Assembly (NCBI RefSeq): GCF_026151205.1
Contig: NC_087078.1
Span: forward strand, 2,791,675-2,855,674
Length of the DNA stretch: 64,000 bases
DNA from: Bolinopsis microptera
Taxonomy: Eukaryota; Ctenophora; Tentaculata; Lobata; Bolinopsidae
Direction of reading: 5' to 3'
Shown here: positions 1 to 15,400 of the stretch, one piece after another
Layout of the letters: every line of letters begins with the position of its first letter
How positions within the stretch are numbered: position 1 is the first letter of the stretch
Notes under the pieces: generated by a model
Database searches by the model: none
Told to the model about the DNA's origin: nothing
Seen by the model: only the letters and a program-made list of their open reading frames with translations
Made by a program: the position numbers and the translations under genes

Positions 1-2
1 AA

Positions 3-3000
3 ACACCCACACCAACATCAACATCATCAACAAGTTCACCTAGTACAACACCAACAGAATCTTCTACATCTCAAACATCTACCACCTCAACAACATCAAC
101 AAGTTCTTCTTCCACCACTTCACAGTCTTCGACAACCACGAGAACACCAACACCTTCAATCTCAACAACATCGTCTAGCACATCGACATCATCTTCAACC
201 ACAACTCCATCAAGCTCTTCAAGCACAACAACCCCATCAAGTTCATCAAGTACAACATCATCCTCGACAACTACACCTTCAAGCTCATCAAGTACAACAT
301 CATCATCAACAACCACGCCATCAAGCTCCTCAAGCACAACAACACCTTCCAGTTCATCAAGTACAACTTCATCTTCAACAACAACTCCATCTAGCTCATC
401 AAGCACAACAACTCCATCAAGCTCATCGAGCACAACAACTCCATCAAGCTCATCAAGCACAACAACACCTTCCAGTTCATCAAGTACAACTTCATCTTCA
501 ACAACAACTCCATCTAGCTCATCAAGCACAACAACCCCATCAAGCTCATCAAGCACAACATCATCCTCTACAACAACTCCATCAAGCTCTTCGAGCACAA
601 CAACCCCATCAAGCTCGTCAAGTACAACATCGTCTTCAACAACAACTCCATCAAGTTCATCGAGCACAACAACTCCATCAAGCTCATCAAGCACAACATC
701 TTCTTCTACAACAACTCCATCGAGCTCATCGAGCACAACAACACCTTCAAGCTCATCAAGCACAACATCTTCTTCTACAACAACTCCATCGAGCTCATCG
801 AGCACAACAACACCTTCAAGCTCATCAAGCACAACATCTTCATCTACAACAACTCCATCGAGCTCATCAAGCACAACCAGTTCGTCAACGACAACACCAT
901 CAAGCTCATCAAACACAACTAGTTCGTCAACGACAACTCCTTCAAGCTCATCAAGTACAACAACCCCGTCAAGCTCATCAAGCACAACAACCCCATCAAG
1001 CTCATCAAGCACAACATCGTCCTCTACAACAACTCCATCAAGCTCATCAAGCACAACATCGTCCTCAACCACAACTCCATCAAGCTCTTCGAGCACAACT
1101 ACCCCATCAAGCTCATCAAGCACAACATCATCTTCAACAACAACACCATCAAGCTCATCAAGCACAACAACCCCGTCAAGCTCATCAAGCACAACATCGT
1201 CCTCTACAACAACTCCATCAAGCTCTTCGAGCACAACTACCCCATCAAGCTCATCAAGCACAACATCGTCTTCGACAACAACTCCATCCAGTTCATCGAG
1301 CACAACAACTCCATCAAGCTCATCAAGCACAACATCTTCCTCCACAACAACTCCATCAAGCTCATCGAGCACAACAACCCCATCAAGCTCATCTAGCACA
1401 ACTTCATCTTCAACAACAACACCATCAAGCTCATCAAGCACCACATCGTCCTCTACAACAACTCCATCAAGCTCATCAAGCACAACATCGTCCTCAACCA
1501 CAACTCCATCAAGCTCTTCGAGCACAACTACACCATCAAGTTCATCTAGCACAACATCTTCCTCCACAACAACCCCGTCAAGCTCATCGAGCACAACAAC
1601 CCCATCAAGCTCATCTAGCACAACTTCATCTTCAACAACAACACCATCAAGCTCATCAAGCACCACATCGTCCTCTACAACATCTCCATCAAGCTCTTCG
1701 AGCACAACTACACCATCAAGCTCATCTAGCACAACATCTTCGTCAACAACAACTCCATCAAGCTCGTCAAGCACAACAACTCCATCAAGTTCATCAAGCA
1801 CAACATCTTCCTCCACAACAACTCCATCAAGCTCATCGAGCACAACAACCCCATCAAGCTCATCAAGTACAACTTCATCGTCAACAACCACACCATCAAG
1901 CTCTTCAAGCACAACATCGTCCTCAACCACAACTCCATCAAGCTCTTCGAGCACAACAACCCCATCAAGCTCATCAAGCACAACTTCATCTTCAACAACA
2001 ACTCCATCAAGCTCATCAAGCACAACAACCCCGTCAAGCTCATCAAGCACAACAACACCGTCAAGCTCATCAAGCACAACATCGTCCTCTACAACAACTC
2101 CATCAAGCTCATCAAGCACAACATCGTCCTCAACCACAACTCCATCAAGCTCTTCGAGCACAACTACCCCATCAAGCTCATCAAGCACAACATCTTCCTC
2201 TACAACAACTCCATCAAGCTCATCAAGCACAACAACCCCATCAAGCTCATCAAGCACAACTAGTTCGTCTACGACAACTCCATCAAGCTCATCAAGCACA
2301 ACATCATCTTCAACAACAACACCATCAAGCTCATCAAGCACAACAACCCCGTCAAGCTCATCAAGCACAACATCATCTTCAACAACAACACCATCAAGCT
2401 CATCAAGCACAACAACCCCATCAAGCTCATCAAGTACAACTTCATCTTCAACAACCACACCATCAAGCTCTTCAAGCACAACATCGTCCTCAACCACAAC
2501 TCCATCAAGCTCTTCGAGCACAACAACCCCATCAAGCTCATCAAGCACAACTACATCTTCAACAACAACACCATCAAGCTCATCAAGCACAACAACCCCG
2601 TCAAGCTCATCAAGCACAACATCGTCCTCTACAACAACTCCATCAAGCTCTTCGAGCACAACTACCCCATCAAGCTCATCAAGCACAACATCGTCTTCGA
2701 CAACAACTCCATCCAGTTCATCGAGCACAACAACTCCATCAAGCTCATCAAGCACAACATCTTCCTCCACAACAACTCCATCAAGCTCATCGAGCACAAC
2801 AACCCCATCAAGCTCATCTAGCACAACTTCATCTTCAACAACAACACCATCAAGCTCATCAAGCACCACATCGTCCTCTACAACAACTCCATCAAGCTCA
2901 TCAAGCACAACATCGTCCTCAACCATAACTCCATCAAGCTCTTCGAGCACAACTACACCATCAAGCTCATCTAGCACAACATCTTCGTCAACAACAACTC

Positions 3001-6000
3001 CATCAAGCTCATCAAGCACAACATCATCCTCAACCACAACTCCATCAAGCTCTTCGAGCACAACTACACCATCAAGCTCATCTAGCACAACATCTTCGTC
3101 AACAACAACTCCATCAAGCTCGTCAAGCACAACAACTCCATCAAGTTCATCAAGCACAACATCGTCCTCAACCACAACTCCATCAAGCTCTTCGAGCACA
3201 ACAACCCCATCAAGCTCATCAAGCACAACTTCTTCTTCAACAACAACACCATCAAGCTCATCAAGCACAACAACCCCGTCAAGCTCATCAAGCACAACAA
3301 CCCCGTCAAGCTCATCAAGCACAACTTCATCTTCAACAACAACACCATCAAGCTCATCAAGCACAACAACCCCATCAAGCTCATCAAGTACAACTTCATC
3401 TTCAACAACCACACCATCAAGCTCTTCAAGCACAACATCGTCCTCAACCACAACTCCATCAAGCTCTTCGAGCACAACAACCCCATCAAGCTCATCAAGC
3501 ACAACTTCATCTTCAACAACAACACCATCAAGCTCATCAAGCACAACAACCCCGTCAAGCTCATCAAGCACAACATCGTCCTCTACAACAACTCCATCAA
3601 GCTCATCAAGCACAACATCGTCCTCAACCACAACTCCATCAAGCTCTTCGAGCACAACTACCCCATCAAGCTCATCAAGCACAACATCTTCCTCTACAAC
3701 AACTCCATCAAGCTCATCAAGCACAACAACCCCATCAAGCTCATCAAGCACAACTAGTTCGTCTACGACAACTCCATCAAGCTCATCAAGCACAACTACC
3801 CCATCAAGCTCATCAAGCACAACATCATCTTCAACAACAACACCATCAAGCTCATCAAGCACAACAACCCCGTCAAGCTCATCAAGCACAACCTCATCTT
3901 CAACAACAACACCATCAAGCTCATCAAGCACAACAACCCCATCAAGCTCATCAAGTACAACTTCATCTTCAACAACCACACCATCAAGTTCTTCAAGCAC
4001 AACATCGTCCTCAACCACAACTCCATCAAGCTCTTCGAGCACAACAACCACATCAAGCTCATCAAGCACAACTTCATCTTCAACAACAACACCATCAAGC
4101 TCATCAAGCACAACAACCCCGTCAAGCTCATCAAGCACAACAACCCCATCAAGCTCATCAAGCACAACATCGTCCTCTACAACAACTCCATCAAGCTCAT
4201 CAAGCACAACATCGTCCTCAACCACAACTCCATCAAGCTCTTCGAGCACAACTACCCCATCAAGCTCATCAAGCACAACATCTTCCTCTACAACAACTCC
4301 ATCAAGGTCATCAAGCACAACAACCCCATCAAGCTCATCAAGCACAACTAGTTCGTCTACGACAACTCCATCAAGCTCATCAAGCACAACTACCCCATCA
4401 AGCTCATCAAGCACAACATCATCTTCAACAACAACACCATCAAGCTCATCAAGCACAACAACCCCGTCAAGCTCATCAAGCACAACATCGTCCTCTACAA
4501 CAACTCCATCAAGCTCGTCGAGCACAACTACCCCATCAAGCTCATCAAGCACAACATCGTCTTCGACAACAACTCCATCCAGTTCATCGAGCACAACAAC
4601 TCCATCTAGCTCATCAAGCACAACATCTTCCTCCACAACAACTCCATCAAGCTCATCGAGCACAACAACCCCATCAAGCTCATCTAGCACAACATCGTCC
4701 TCTACAACAACTCCATCAAGCTCATCAAGCACAACATCGTCCTCAACCACAACTCCATCAAGCTCTTCGAGCACAACTACCCCATCAAGCTCATCAAGCA
4801 CAACATCGTCCTCTACAACAACTCCGTCAAGCTCATCAAGCACAACTAGTTCGTCTACGACAACTCCATCAAGCTCATCAAGCACAACAACCCCTTCAAG
4901 CTCATCAAGCACAACTTCATCGTCAACAACAACTCCATCCAGTTCATCGAGCACAACAACTCCGTCAAGCTCATCAAGCACAACAACTCCTTCAAGCTCA
5001 TCAAGTACAACTTCATCTTCAACAACCACACCATCAAGCTCTTCAAGCACAACAACACCTTCCAGTTCATCAAGTACAACTTCATCTTCAACAACAACTC
5101 CATCTAGCTCATCGAGCACAACAACTCCGTCAAGCTCATCAAGCACAACAACTCCGTCAAGCTCATCAAGCACAACATCGTCCTCTACAACAACTCCATC
5201 AAGCTCATCAAGCACAACATCCTCCTCAACAACAACTCCATCAAGCTCTTCGAGCACAACTACCCCATCAAGCTCATCAAGCACAACATCTTCCTCTACA
5301 ACAACGCCATCAAGCTCATCAAGCACAACAACCCCATCAAGCTCATCAAGCACAACTAGTTCGTCTACGACAACTCCATCAAGCTCATCAAGCACAACAA
5401 CTCCATCAAGCTCATCAAGCACAACAACTCCGTCAAGCTCATCTAGCACAACATCGTCCTCTACAACAACTCCATCAAGCTCATCAAGCACAACAACTCC
5501 GTCAAGCTCATCAAGCACAACATCGTCCTCTACAACAACTCCATCAAGCTCATCAAGCACAACATCCTCCTCAACAACAACTCCATCAAGCTCTTCGAGC
5601 ACAACTACCCCATCAAGCTCATCAAGCACAACATCTTCCTCAACCACAACTCCATCAAGCTCATCAAGTACAACAACTCCATCAAGCTCATCAAGCACAA
5701 CTAGTTCGTCTACGACAACTCCATCCAGTTCATCGAGCACAACAACTCCGTCAAGCTCATCAAGCACAACTTCGTCTTCAACAACCACACCATCAAGCTC
5801 TTCAAGCACAACATCGTCCTCAACCACAACTCCATCAAGCTCTTCGAGCACAACAACCCTATCAAGCTCATCAAGCACAACTTCGTCTTCAACCACAACC
5901 CCATCGAGCTCTTCGAGCACAACAACACCGTCAAGCTCATCAAGCACAACATCTTCCTCTACAACAACTCCATCAAGCTCTTCGAGCACAACAACCCCAT

Positions 6001-9000
6001 CAAGCTCATCAAGTACAACTTCATCTTCAACAACCACACCAACAAGCTCTTCAAGCACAACATCGTCCTCAACCACAACTCCATCAAGCTCTTCGAGCAC
6101 AACAACCCCATCAAGCTCATCAAGCACAACATCCTCCTCAACAACAACTCCATCAAGTTCTTCGAGCACAACTACCCCATCAAGCTCATCAAGCACAACA
6201 TCTTCCTCAACCACAACTCCATCAAGCTCTTCGAGCACAACTACCCCATCAAGCTCATCAAGCACAACATCTTCCTCTACAACAACTCCATCAAGCTCAT
6301 CAAGCACAACAACCCCATCAAGCTCATCAAGCACAACTAGTTCGTCTACGACAACTCCATCAAGCTCATCAAGCACAACAACCCCATCAAGCTCATCAAG
6401 CACTACATCTTCTTCAACAACAACTCCATCCAGTTCATCGAGCACAACAACTCCGTCAAGCTCTTCAAGCACAACAACTCCATCGAGTTCATCAAGCACA
6501 ACATCGTCCTCTACAACAACTCCATCGAGTTCATCAAGCACAACATCGTCCTCTACAACAACTCCATCAAGCTCATCAAGTACAACTTCTTCTTCAACTA
6601 CCACGCCATCAAGTTCTTCAAGCACTTCTTTATCTTCAATAACATCGACTCCTAATGAAACACCAACACCAACGTCGACTTCATCAACATCGTCACCTAG
6701 TACAACTCCAACAGAGTCGACTACATCTCAAACTTCAACCACATCATCAACATCAACCAGTTCTACTTCCACTACGTCACAGTCTTCAACAACTTCTAGA
6801 ACACCAACACCTTCAGTGTCAACATCATCAACTTCATCTCCATCTAGCTCATCTAGCACAACATCATCTTCAACAACAACACCTTCGAGCTCCTCAAGTA
6901 CAACTACACCATCCAGTTCATCAAGCACAACTTCTTCTTCTTCGACAACAACACCTTCGAGCTCCTCAAGTACAACAACACCATCTAGTTCTTCAAGCAC
7001 AACCTCTTCATCAACTACCACACCATCAAGCTCGTCTTCAACTACTTCATCATCTACTACAACTCCTTCAAGCTCATCTAGCACAACTTCATCATCGACA
7101 ACAACTCCATCCAGTTCATCAAGCACCACATCATCTTCAACAACAACACCATCTAGCTCCTCAAGCACAACAACACCATCTAGTTCTTCAAGTACAACCT
7201 CTTCATCAACTACTTCACCATCAAGCTCGTCTTCAACTACTTCATCATCTACTACAACTCCTTCAAGTTCATCTAGCACAACCTCATCATCGACAACAAC
7301 TCCATCCAGTTCATCAAGCACAACATCATCTTCAACAACAACACCATCAAGCTCCTCAAGTACAACAACTCCATCAAGCTCTTCAAGCACAACAACACCA
7401 TCTAGTTCTTCAAGCACAACCTCTTCATCAACTACCACACCATCAAGCTCGTCTTCAACTACCTCATCATCTACTACAACTCCTTCAAGTTCATCTAGCA
7501 CAACTTCATCATCGACAACAACTCCATCCAGTTCATCAAGCACAACGTCATCTTCAACAACAACACCTTCAAGCTCCTCAAGTACAACAACCCCATCCAG
7601 TTCATCAAGCACAACTTCTTCCTCGACAACAACACCTTCGAGCTCATCAAGCACAACATCATCTTCAACAACAACACCATCAAGCTCCTCAAGTACAACA
7701 ACACCATCCAGTTCGTCAAGTACATCCTATTCATCAACTACCACACCATCAAGCTCGTCTTCAACTACTTCATCATCTACTACAACTCCTTCAAGTTCAT
7801 CTAGCACAACTTCATCATCGACAACAACTCCATCCAGTTCATCAAGCACCACATCATCTTCAACAACAACACCATCAAGCTCCTCAAGTACAACAACTCC
7901 ATCAAGCTCCTCAAGCACAACAACACCATCTAGTTCTTCAAGCACAACCTCTTCATCAACTACCACACCATCAAGCTCGTCTTCAACTACTTCATCATCT
8001 ACTACAACTCCTTCAAGTTCATCTAGCACAACCTCATCATCGACAACAACACCTTCGAGCTCATCAAGCACCACATCATCTTCAACAACAACACCATCAA
8101 GCTCCTCAAGTACAACAACACCATCTAGCTCATCAAGCACCACATCGTCATCTACAACAACTCCATCAAGCTCATCAAGCACAACATCATCTTCAACAAC
8201 AACACCATCGAGCTCATCAAGCACAACTAGTTCTTCAACGACAACTCCATCAAGTTCATCGAGCACAACTTCCTCATCTACAACAACACCATCAAGCTCA
8301 TCAAGTACAACATCACCTAGTACAACTCCAACAGAGTCGACTACATCTCAAACTTCAACCACATCTTCAACATCAACCAGTTCTACTTCAACTACATCAC
8401 AGTCCTCAACAACCTCGAGGACACCAACACCTTCAGTCTCAACATCTTCAACTACAACACCATCAAGCTCATCAAGCACAACATCGTCATCAACTACAAC
8501 ACCTTCAAGCTCATCTTCAACAACATCATCATCAACAACGACACCGTCAAGTTCTTCAAGTACTACAACACCTTCTAGTTCATCCTCAACAACTTCATCG
8601 TCAACAACAACTCCCTCAAGCTCATCAAGCACAACCTCATCTTCAACAACAACACCATCAAGTTCCTCAAGTACAACAACACCATCCAGTTCGTCAAGCA
8701 CAACCTCTTCATCAACTACCACACCATCAAGCTCGTCTTCAACTACTTCATCATCTACTACAACTCCTTCAAGTTCATCTAGCACAACTTCATCATCGAC
8801 AACAACTCCATCCAGTTCATCAAGCACAACGTCATCTTCAACAACAACACCTTCAAGTTCCTCAAGTACAACAACACCATCAAGCTCATCAAGCACAACA
8901 TCGTCATCAACTACAACACCTTCAAGCTCATCTTCAACTACATCATCATCAACAACGACACCATCAAGTTCTTCAAGTACTACAACACCTTCTAGTTCAT

Positions 9001-12000
9001 CCTCAACAACTTCATCGTCAACAACAACTCCTTCAAGCTCATCAAGCACAACGTCATCTTCAACAACAACACCTTCAAGTTCCTCAAGTACAACAACCCC
9101 ATCCAGTTCTTCGAGCACAACTTCTTCCTCAACAACAACACCTTCGAGCTCATCAAGCACAACATCATCTTCAACAACAACACCTTCAAGTTCTTCAAGT
9201 ACAACAACACCATCAAGCTCATCAAGCACAACATCGTCATCAACTACAACACCTTCAAGCTCATCTTCAACTACATCATCATCAACAACGACACCATCAA
9301 GTTCTTCAAGTACTACAACACCTTCTAGTTCATCCTCAACAACTTCATCGTCAACAACAACTCCTTCAAGCTCATCAAGCACAACGTCATCTTCAACAAC
9401 AACACCATCAAGCTCGTCAAGTACAACAACCCCATCAAGCTCTTCAAGCACAACTTCATCTTCAACTACCACACCATCAAGCTCGTCTTCGACTACTTCA
9501 TCATCTACTACAACTCCTTCAAGCTCATCTAGCACAACTTCATCATCGACAACAACTCCATCCAGTTCATCAAGCACCACATCATCTTCAACAACAACAC
9601 CATCAAGCTCCTCGAGCACAACAACACCATCCAGTTCGTCAAGTACAACCTCTTCATCAACTACTACACCATCAAGCTCGTCTTCAACTACTTCATCATC
9701 TACTACAACTCCTTCAAGTTCATCTAGCACAACCTCATCATCGACAACAACTCCATCCAGTTCATCAAGCACAACATCATCTTCAACAACAACACCATCA
9801 AGCTCCTCAAGTACAACAACTCCATCAAGCTCTTCAAGCACAACAACACCATCTAGTTCTTCAAGCACAACCTCTTCATCAACTACCACACCATCAAGCT
9901 CGTCTTCAACTACCTCATCATCTACTACAACTCCTTCAAGTTCATCTAGCACAACTTCATCATCGACAACAACTCCATCCAGTTCATCAAGCACAACGTC
10001 ATCTTCAACAACAACACCGTCAAGCTCCTCAAGTACAACAACCCCATCCAGTTCATCAAGCACAACTTCTTCCTCGACAACAACACCTTCGAGCTCATCA
10101 AGCACAACATCATCTTCAACAACAACACCATCAAGCTCCTCAAGTACAACAACACCATCCAGTTCGTCAAGTACAACCTCTTCATCAACTACCACACCAT
10201 CAAGCTCGTCTTCAACTACTTCATCATCTACTACAACTCCTTCAAGTTCATCAAGCACCACATCATCTTCAACAACAACACCATCAAGCTCCTCAAGTAC
10301 AACAACTCCATCAAGCTCCTCAAGCACAACAACACCATCTAGTTCTTCAAGCACAACCTCTTCATCAACTACCACACCATCAAGCTCGTCTTCAACTACT
10401 TCATCATCTACAACAACTCCATCCAGTTCATCAAGCACAACATCATCATCGACAACAACACCTTCGAGCTCATCAAGCACCACCTCATCTTCAACAACAA
10501 CACCATCAAGCTCTTCAAGTACAACAACACCATCTAGCTCATCAAGCACCACATCGTCATCTACAACAACTCCATCAAGCTCATCAAGCACAACCAGTTC
10601 TTCAACGACAACTCCATCAAGTTCATCAAGCACAACTTCCTCATCAACAACAACACCATCTAGCTCATCAAGCACAACATCACCTAGTACCACTCCAACA
10701 GAGTCGACTACATCTCAAACTTCAACCACATCTTCAACATCAACCAGTTCTACTTCAACTACATCACAGTCCTCAACAACCTCGAGGACACCAACACCTT
10801 CAGTCTCAACATCTTCAACTACAACACCATCAAGCTCATCAAGCACAACATCGTCATCAACTACAACACCTTCAAGCTCATCTTCAACAACATCATCATC
10901 AACAACGACACCGTCAAGTTCTTCAAGTACTACAACACCTTCTAGTTCATCCTCAACAACTTCATCGTCAACAACAACTCCCTCAAGCTCATCAAGCACA
11001 ACCTCATCTTCAACAACAACACCATCAAGTTCCTCAAGTACAACAACACCATCCAGTTCGTCAAGCACAACCTCTTCATCAACTACCACACCATCAAGCT
11101 CGTCTTCAACTACTTCATCATCTACTACAACTCCTTCAAGTTCATCTAGCACAACTTCATCATCGACAACAACTCCATCCAGTTCATCAAGCACAACGTC
11201 ATCTTCAACAACAACACCTTCAAGTTCCTCAAGTACAACAACACCATCAAGCTCACCAAGCACAACATCGTCATCAACTACAACACCTTCAAGCTCATCT
11301 TCAACTACATCATCATCAACAACGACACCATCAAGTTCTTCAAGTACTACAACACCTTCTAGTTCATCCTCAACAACTTCATCGTCAACAACAACTCCTT
11401 CAAGCTCATCAAGCACAACCTCATCTTCAACAACAACACCTTCAAGTTCCTCAAGTACAACAACCCCATCCAGTTCTTCGAGCACAACTTCTTCCTCAAC
11501 AACAACACCTTCGAGCTCATCAAGCACAACATCATCTTCAACAACAACACCATCAAGCTCCTCAAGTACAACAACACCATCCAGTTCGTCAAGTACAACC
11601 TCTTCATCAACTACTACACCATCAAGCTCGTCTTCAACGACTTCGTCATCTACTACCACTCCTTCAAGCTCTTCTAGCACAACCTCATCATCGACAACAA
11701 CACCTTCGAGCTCATCTAGCACCACATCATCTTCAACAACAACACCATCAAGCTCCTCAAGCACAACAACACCATCTAGTTCTTCAAGCACAACCTCTTC
11801 ATCAACTACCACACCATCAAGCTCGTCTTCAACTACTTCATCATCTACAACAACTCCATCTAGTTCATCAAGCACAACATCATCTTCAACAACTACACCT
11901 TCAAGCTCCTCAAGTACAACAACACCATCCAGTTCATCAAGTACAACCTCTTCATCAACTACCACACCATCAAGTTCATCTTCAACAACTTCATCATCTA

Positions 12001-12425
12001 CTACAACTCCTTCAAGCTCATCTAGCACAACCTCATCATCGACAACAACACCTTCGAGCTCATCAAGCACCACCTCATCTTCAACAACAACACCATCAAG
12101 CTCTTCAAGTACAACAACACCATCTAGCTCATCAAGCACCACATTGTCATCTACAACAACTCCATCAAGCTCATCAAGCACAACCAGTTCTTCAACGACA
12201 ACTCCATCAAGTTCATCAAGCACAACTTCCTCATCAACAACAACTCCATCTAGCTCATCAAGCACAACATCACCTAGTACCACTCCAACAGAGTCGACTA
12301 CATCTCAAACTTCAACCACATCTTCAACATCAACCAGTTCTACTTCAACTACATCACAGTCCTCAACAACCTCGAGGACACCAACACCTTCAGTCTCCAC
12401 ATCATCAACAACAACACCATCAAGC
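3..12425 (+). CDS. Ser/Thr/Pro tandem-repeat mucin domain (one giant exon)
   Basis: The plus frame starting at position 3 stays open for about 4,140 codons. It is built from a 9-residue unit (five Ser, three Thr, Pro) and a 14-residue unit (five Ser, two Thr, three Ser, three Thr, Pro). Bases vary mostly at silent third positions (AGC/AGT, TCA/TCG/TCT) while the amino acids stay fixed, so this strand and frame are the coding ones. The same DNA is largely open in another plus frame (His/Gln-rich) and antisense (LDELDGVVV), but there the variation changes residues. Such tracts are dense mucin-type O-glycosylation substrates. No ATG or signal peptide is in the window. The reading frame becomes disturbed after about 12425. 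Confidence 0.85.
3..12425 (+). repeat. Higher-order mucin repeat array with recurrent spacer cassette
   Basis: The 27-bp and 42-bp coding repeats are grouped into larger blocks separated by a recurring, non-periodic cassette of about 150 bp. The cassette encodes an SPSTTPTESTTSQ-type stretch ending in SRTPTPSVSTSS. It appears near 20-165, 6655-6835, 8310-8455, 10680-10815 and 12270-12400, and again downstream near 14035-14165 and 14635-14770. Block lengths are thus about 6.6, 1.65, 2.4 and 1.6 kb, then 0.6 kb. Blocks from about 8460 to 10680 and 10820 to 12270 share long identical stretches, so block-level duplication has been recent. Copy number is likely polymorphic. Confidence 0.85.
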
Positions 12426-15400
12426 TCTCTAGCCAACAACACCATCAAGCTCATCAAGCACCACTTCATCTTTCAACAACTACTCCTTCAAGCTCATCAA
12501 GTACAACTTCATCTTCAACAACAACACCATCAAGCTCTTTCGAGTACAACAACGCCATCAAGCTCATCAAGCACAACTTCATCTTCAACAACAACACCAT
12601 CAAGCTCTTCGAGTACAACAACACCATCAAGTTCATCAAGCACAACTTCTCTTCAACAACAACACCATCAACATTTCCCGCCCCCGTCCGTTCATCGACA
12701 ACCGTCATCTACGACACTCCTTCAAGTTCTCTAGCACAACACGCCATCAAGCACCAACACCTTCATCTCTCAGCACCCCCCCTCATAAATCACAACAACA
12801 CCGGTACAAGTGCTACAACACAAAACCACCACTGTTACATTCAAGAACCTCTGATGAAATAACTTAAACCGATAAGCTGTTTCGAAACTACAAAGGCAAT
12901 CTAGTTCATCAAAGCACATTGACTATCATTTTTCAACAACTACACCTAAAGTTCTCAAGTCAACCCAACAAATCCAGTTCTCAAGTAACCTCTTAATTCA
13001 ACTACACACAACTCAAGGTCAATCTGCAACAATCTCCATCATTTTCACAACTTCCGTTCCAAGTATCCTAAAAAAGAATCCACAACCTCAAGGACACAAT
13101 CCCCAGCACACGCAACACCCATCTTGGAAAAACCATAGACCTAGTACACAAACTAATTATGTAGAACAAGACATCGTAATTACACACCCTCCTCTAACTA
13201 TGATCAAGCAAACGGAGTTTTTCGTCGACAACTCTTCAAGTTTTTTTAAGGACACAACGTATCGTACAACAAAACTCCATTTCTCAAGCACTGGAATCAA
13301 GCACAACATCATAGCACCCCTGTCACAAACAGATTACGACTACATCTCAAAACGTCAACCCAGGGTCTGTTCAACAATACGTTCACTTCAACTAAAATCA
13401 CATTCTCAACATCCTCGATGGATTTAACCAACCACATTCGTTAAAACTTTATACTTTGAAACCAAATTTAAGCTTAAGCAAAAACAATGAAATCAGCCCA
13501 AACCTACGCTAGCATCAACTACCTTAAAAACAATGACAAATAAGAACTGTCAAGTATTCATACTCAGCTTGTGTTGTCTTTAAACCTTCATAGTAACAAC
13601 AACTTTTAAGATCATTTAATTAAACGTCAATTCGTCAAGGAAGAAACCATCAAGCCCTCAATGTTACAAGGAATTAACGATGTCGAGGCGTAAGAAACAC
13701 TCTGATGAAATCACACTTCACTTAAATTTTAGACACATCAAAGCTTGACTTCAAATTTCTTAATCTTACTACCAATCCTTTTAAGTTTTCTAGCACGGAC
13801 TTCTCATCGACAACAAACCCATCAACTTAACGGAGTTCGAATTAAACCAAGCTCATCAAGCACAACCTCATCTTCAACAACAACACCATCGAGCTCATCT
13901 AGCACAACCAGTTCTTCAACGACAACTCCATCAAGTTCATCAAGCACAACTTCCTCTTCAACTACAACTCCTTCTAGTTCTTCTTCAACTACTTCCTCAT
14001 CTACAACAACACCATCCAGCTCATCAAGCACATCATCACCTAGTACAACTCCAACTGAGTCGACTACATCTCAAAGTTCGACCACATCATCATCATCAAC
14101 CAGTTCTACTTCAACTACATCACCGTCCTCAACAACATCAAGGACACCAACACCTTCAGTCTCCACATCATCAACAACAACACCATCAAGCTCTTCTAGC
14201 ACAACAACACCATCAAGCTCATCAAGCACCACTTCATCTTCAACAACTACTCCTTCAAGCTCATCAAGTACAACTTCATCTTCAACAACAACACCATCAA
14301 GCTCTTCGAGTACAACAACACCATCAAGTTCATCAAGCACAACTTCATCTTCAACAACAACACCATCAAGCTCTTCGAGTACAACAACACCATCAAGCTC
14401 ATCAAGCACAACTTCATCATCAACAACAACACCATCAAGCTCTTCTAGCACAACAACACCATCAAGCTCATCAAGCACCACTTCATCTTCAACAACTACT
14501 CCTTCAAGCTCATCAAGTACAACTTCATCTTCAACAACAACACCATCAAGCTCTTCGAGTACAACAACACCATCAAGCTCATCAAGCACAACTTCATCTT
14601 CAACAACAACACCATCAAGCTCTTCTAGCACAACATCACCTAGTACAACTCCAACAGAGTCGACTACATCTCAAACTTCGACCACATCATCAACATCAAC
14701 CAGTTCTACTTCAACTACATCACAGTCCTCCACAACCTCAAGGACACCAACACCTTCAGTCTCCACATCATCAACAACAACACCATCAAGCTCTTCTAGC
14801 ACGACAACACCATCAAGCTCATCTAGCACCACCTCATCTTCAACAACTACTCCTTCAAGCTCATCAAGTACAACTTCATCTTCAACAACAACACCATCAA
14901 GCTCTTCGAGTACAACAACACCATCAAGCTCCTCGAGCACCACCTCATCTTCAACAACTACTCCTTCAAGCTCATCAAGTACCACTTCGTCGTCAACAAC
15001 AACACCATCAAGCTCGTCGAGCACAACAACGCCATCCAGTTCATCAAGCACAACTTCATCTTCAACAACAACACCATCAAGCTCTTCCAGCACAACCACG
15101 CCATCCAGTTCATCAAGCACAACCAGTTCATCAACGACAACTCCGTCAAGTTCGTCTAGCACAACCACGCCATCAAGCTCCTCAAGCTCTTCATCTTCTA
15201 CATCACCCCCACCTCATAAATGCGTATCACCTCTTGGCGGTGACAGAGTTGAGATTAGGACCAAAACCACCACTGTCTACATGGAAGATCCTTCTGATGA
15301 AGATAACTTTATAACCGATGAAGTTGTTGTCGGAAAGACAAAGGGATCTGGTGTCAAGGTCACATATGTCACAATTGACTATGATGACATTATTGGCAAA

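Noticed and set aside
71-12283. Very long minus-strand frames (LDELDGVVV repeats) through the mucin array
   Set aside because: They are the antisense of the repeat. Base variation is silent in the plus frame but changes residues here (LDEL/LEEL, EDD/EDE/DEL), and the frames break at each spacer cassette.
6655-12432. Plus-strand His/Gln/Leu-rich frame
   Set aside because: It is the +1 shadow of the Ser/Thr frame. Trinucleotide-rich repeats leave several frames open by composition alone.
6816-12734. A gene start at 6816
   Set aside because: The codon is GTG in the middle of a frame that is open from position 3; nothing marks it as a real start.
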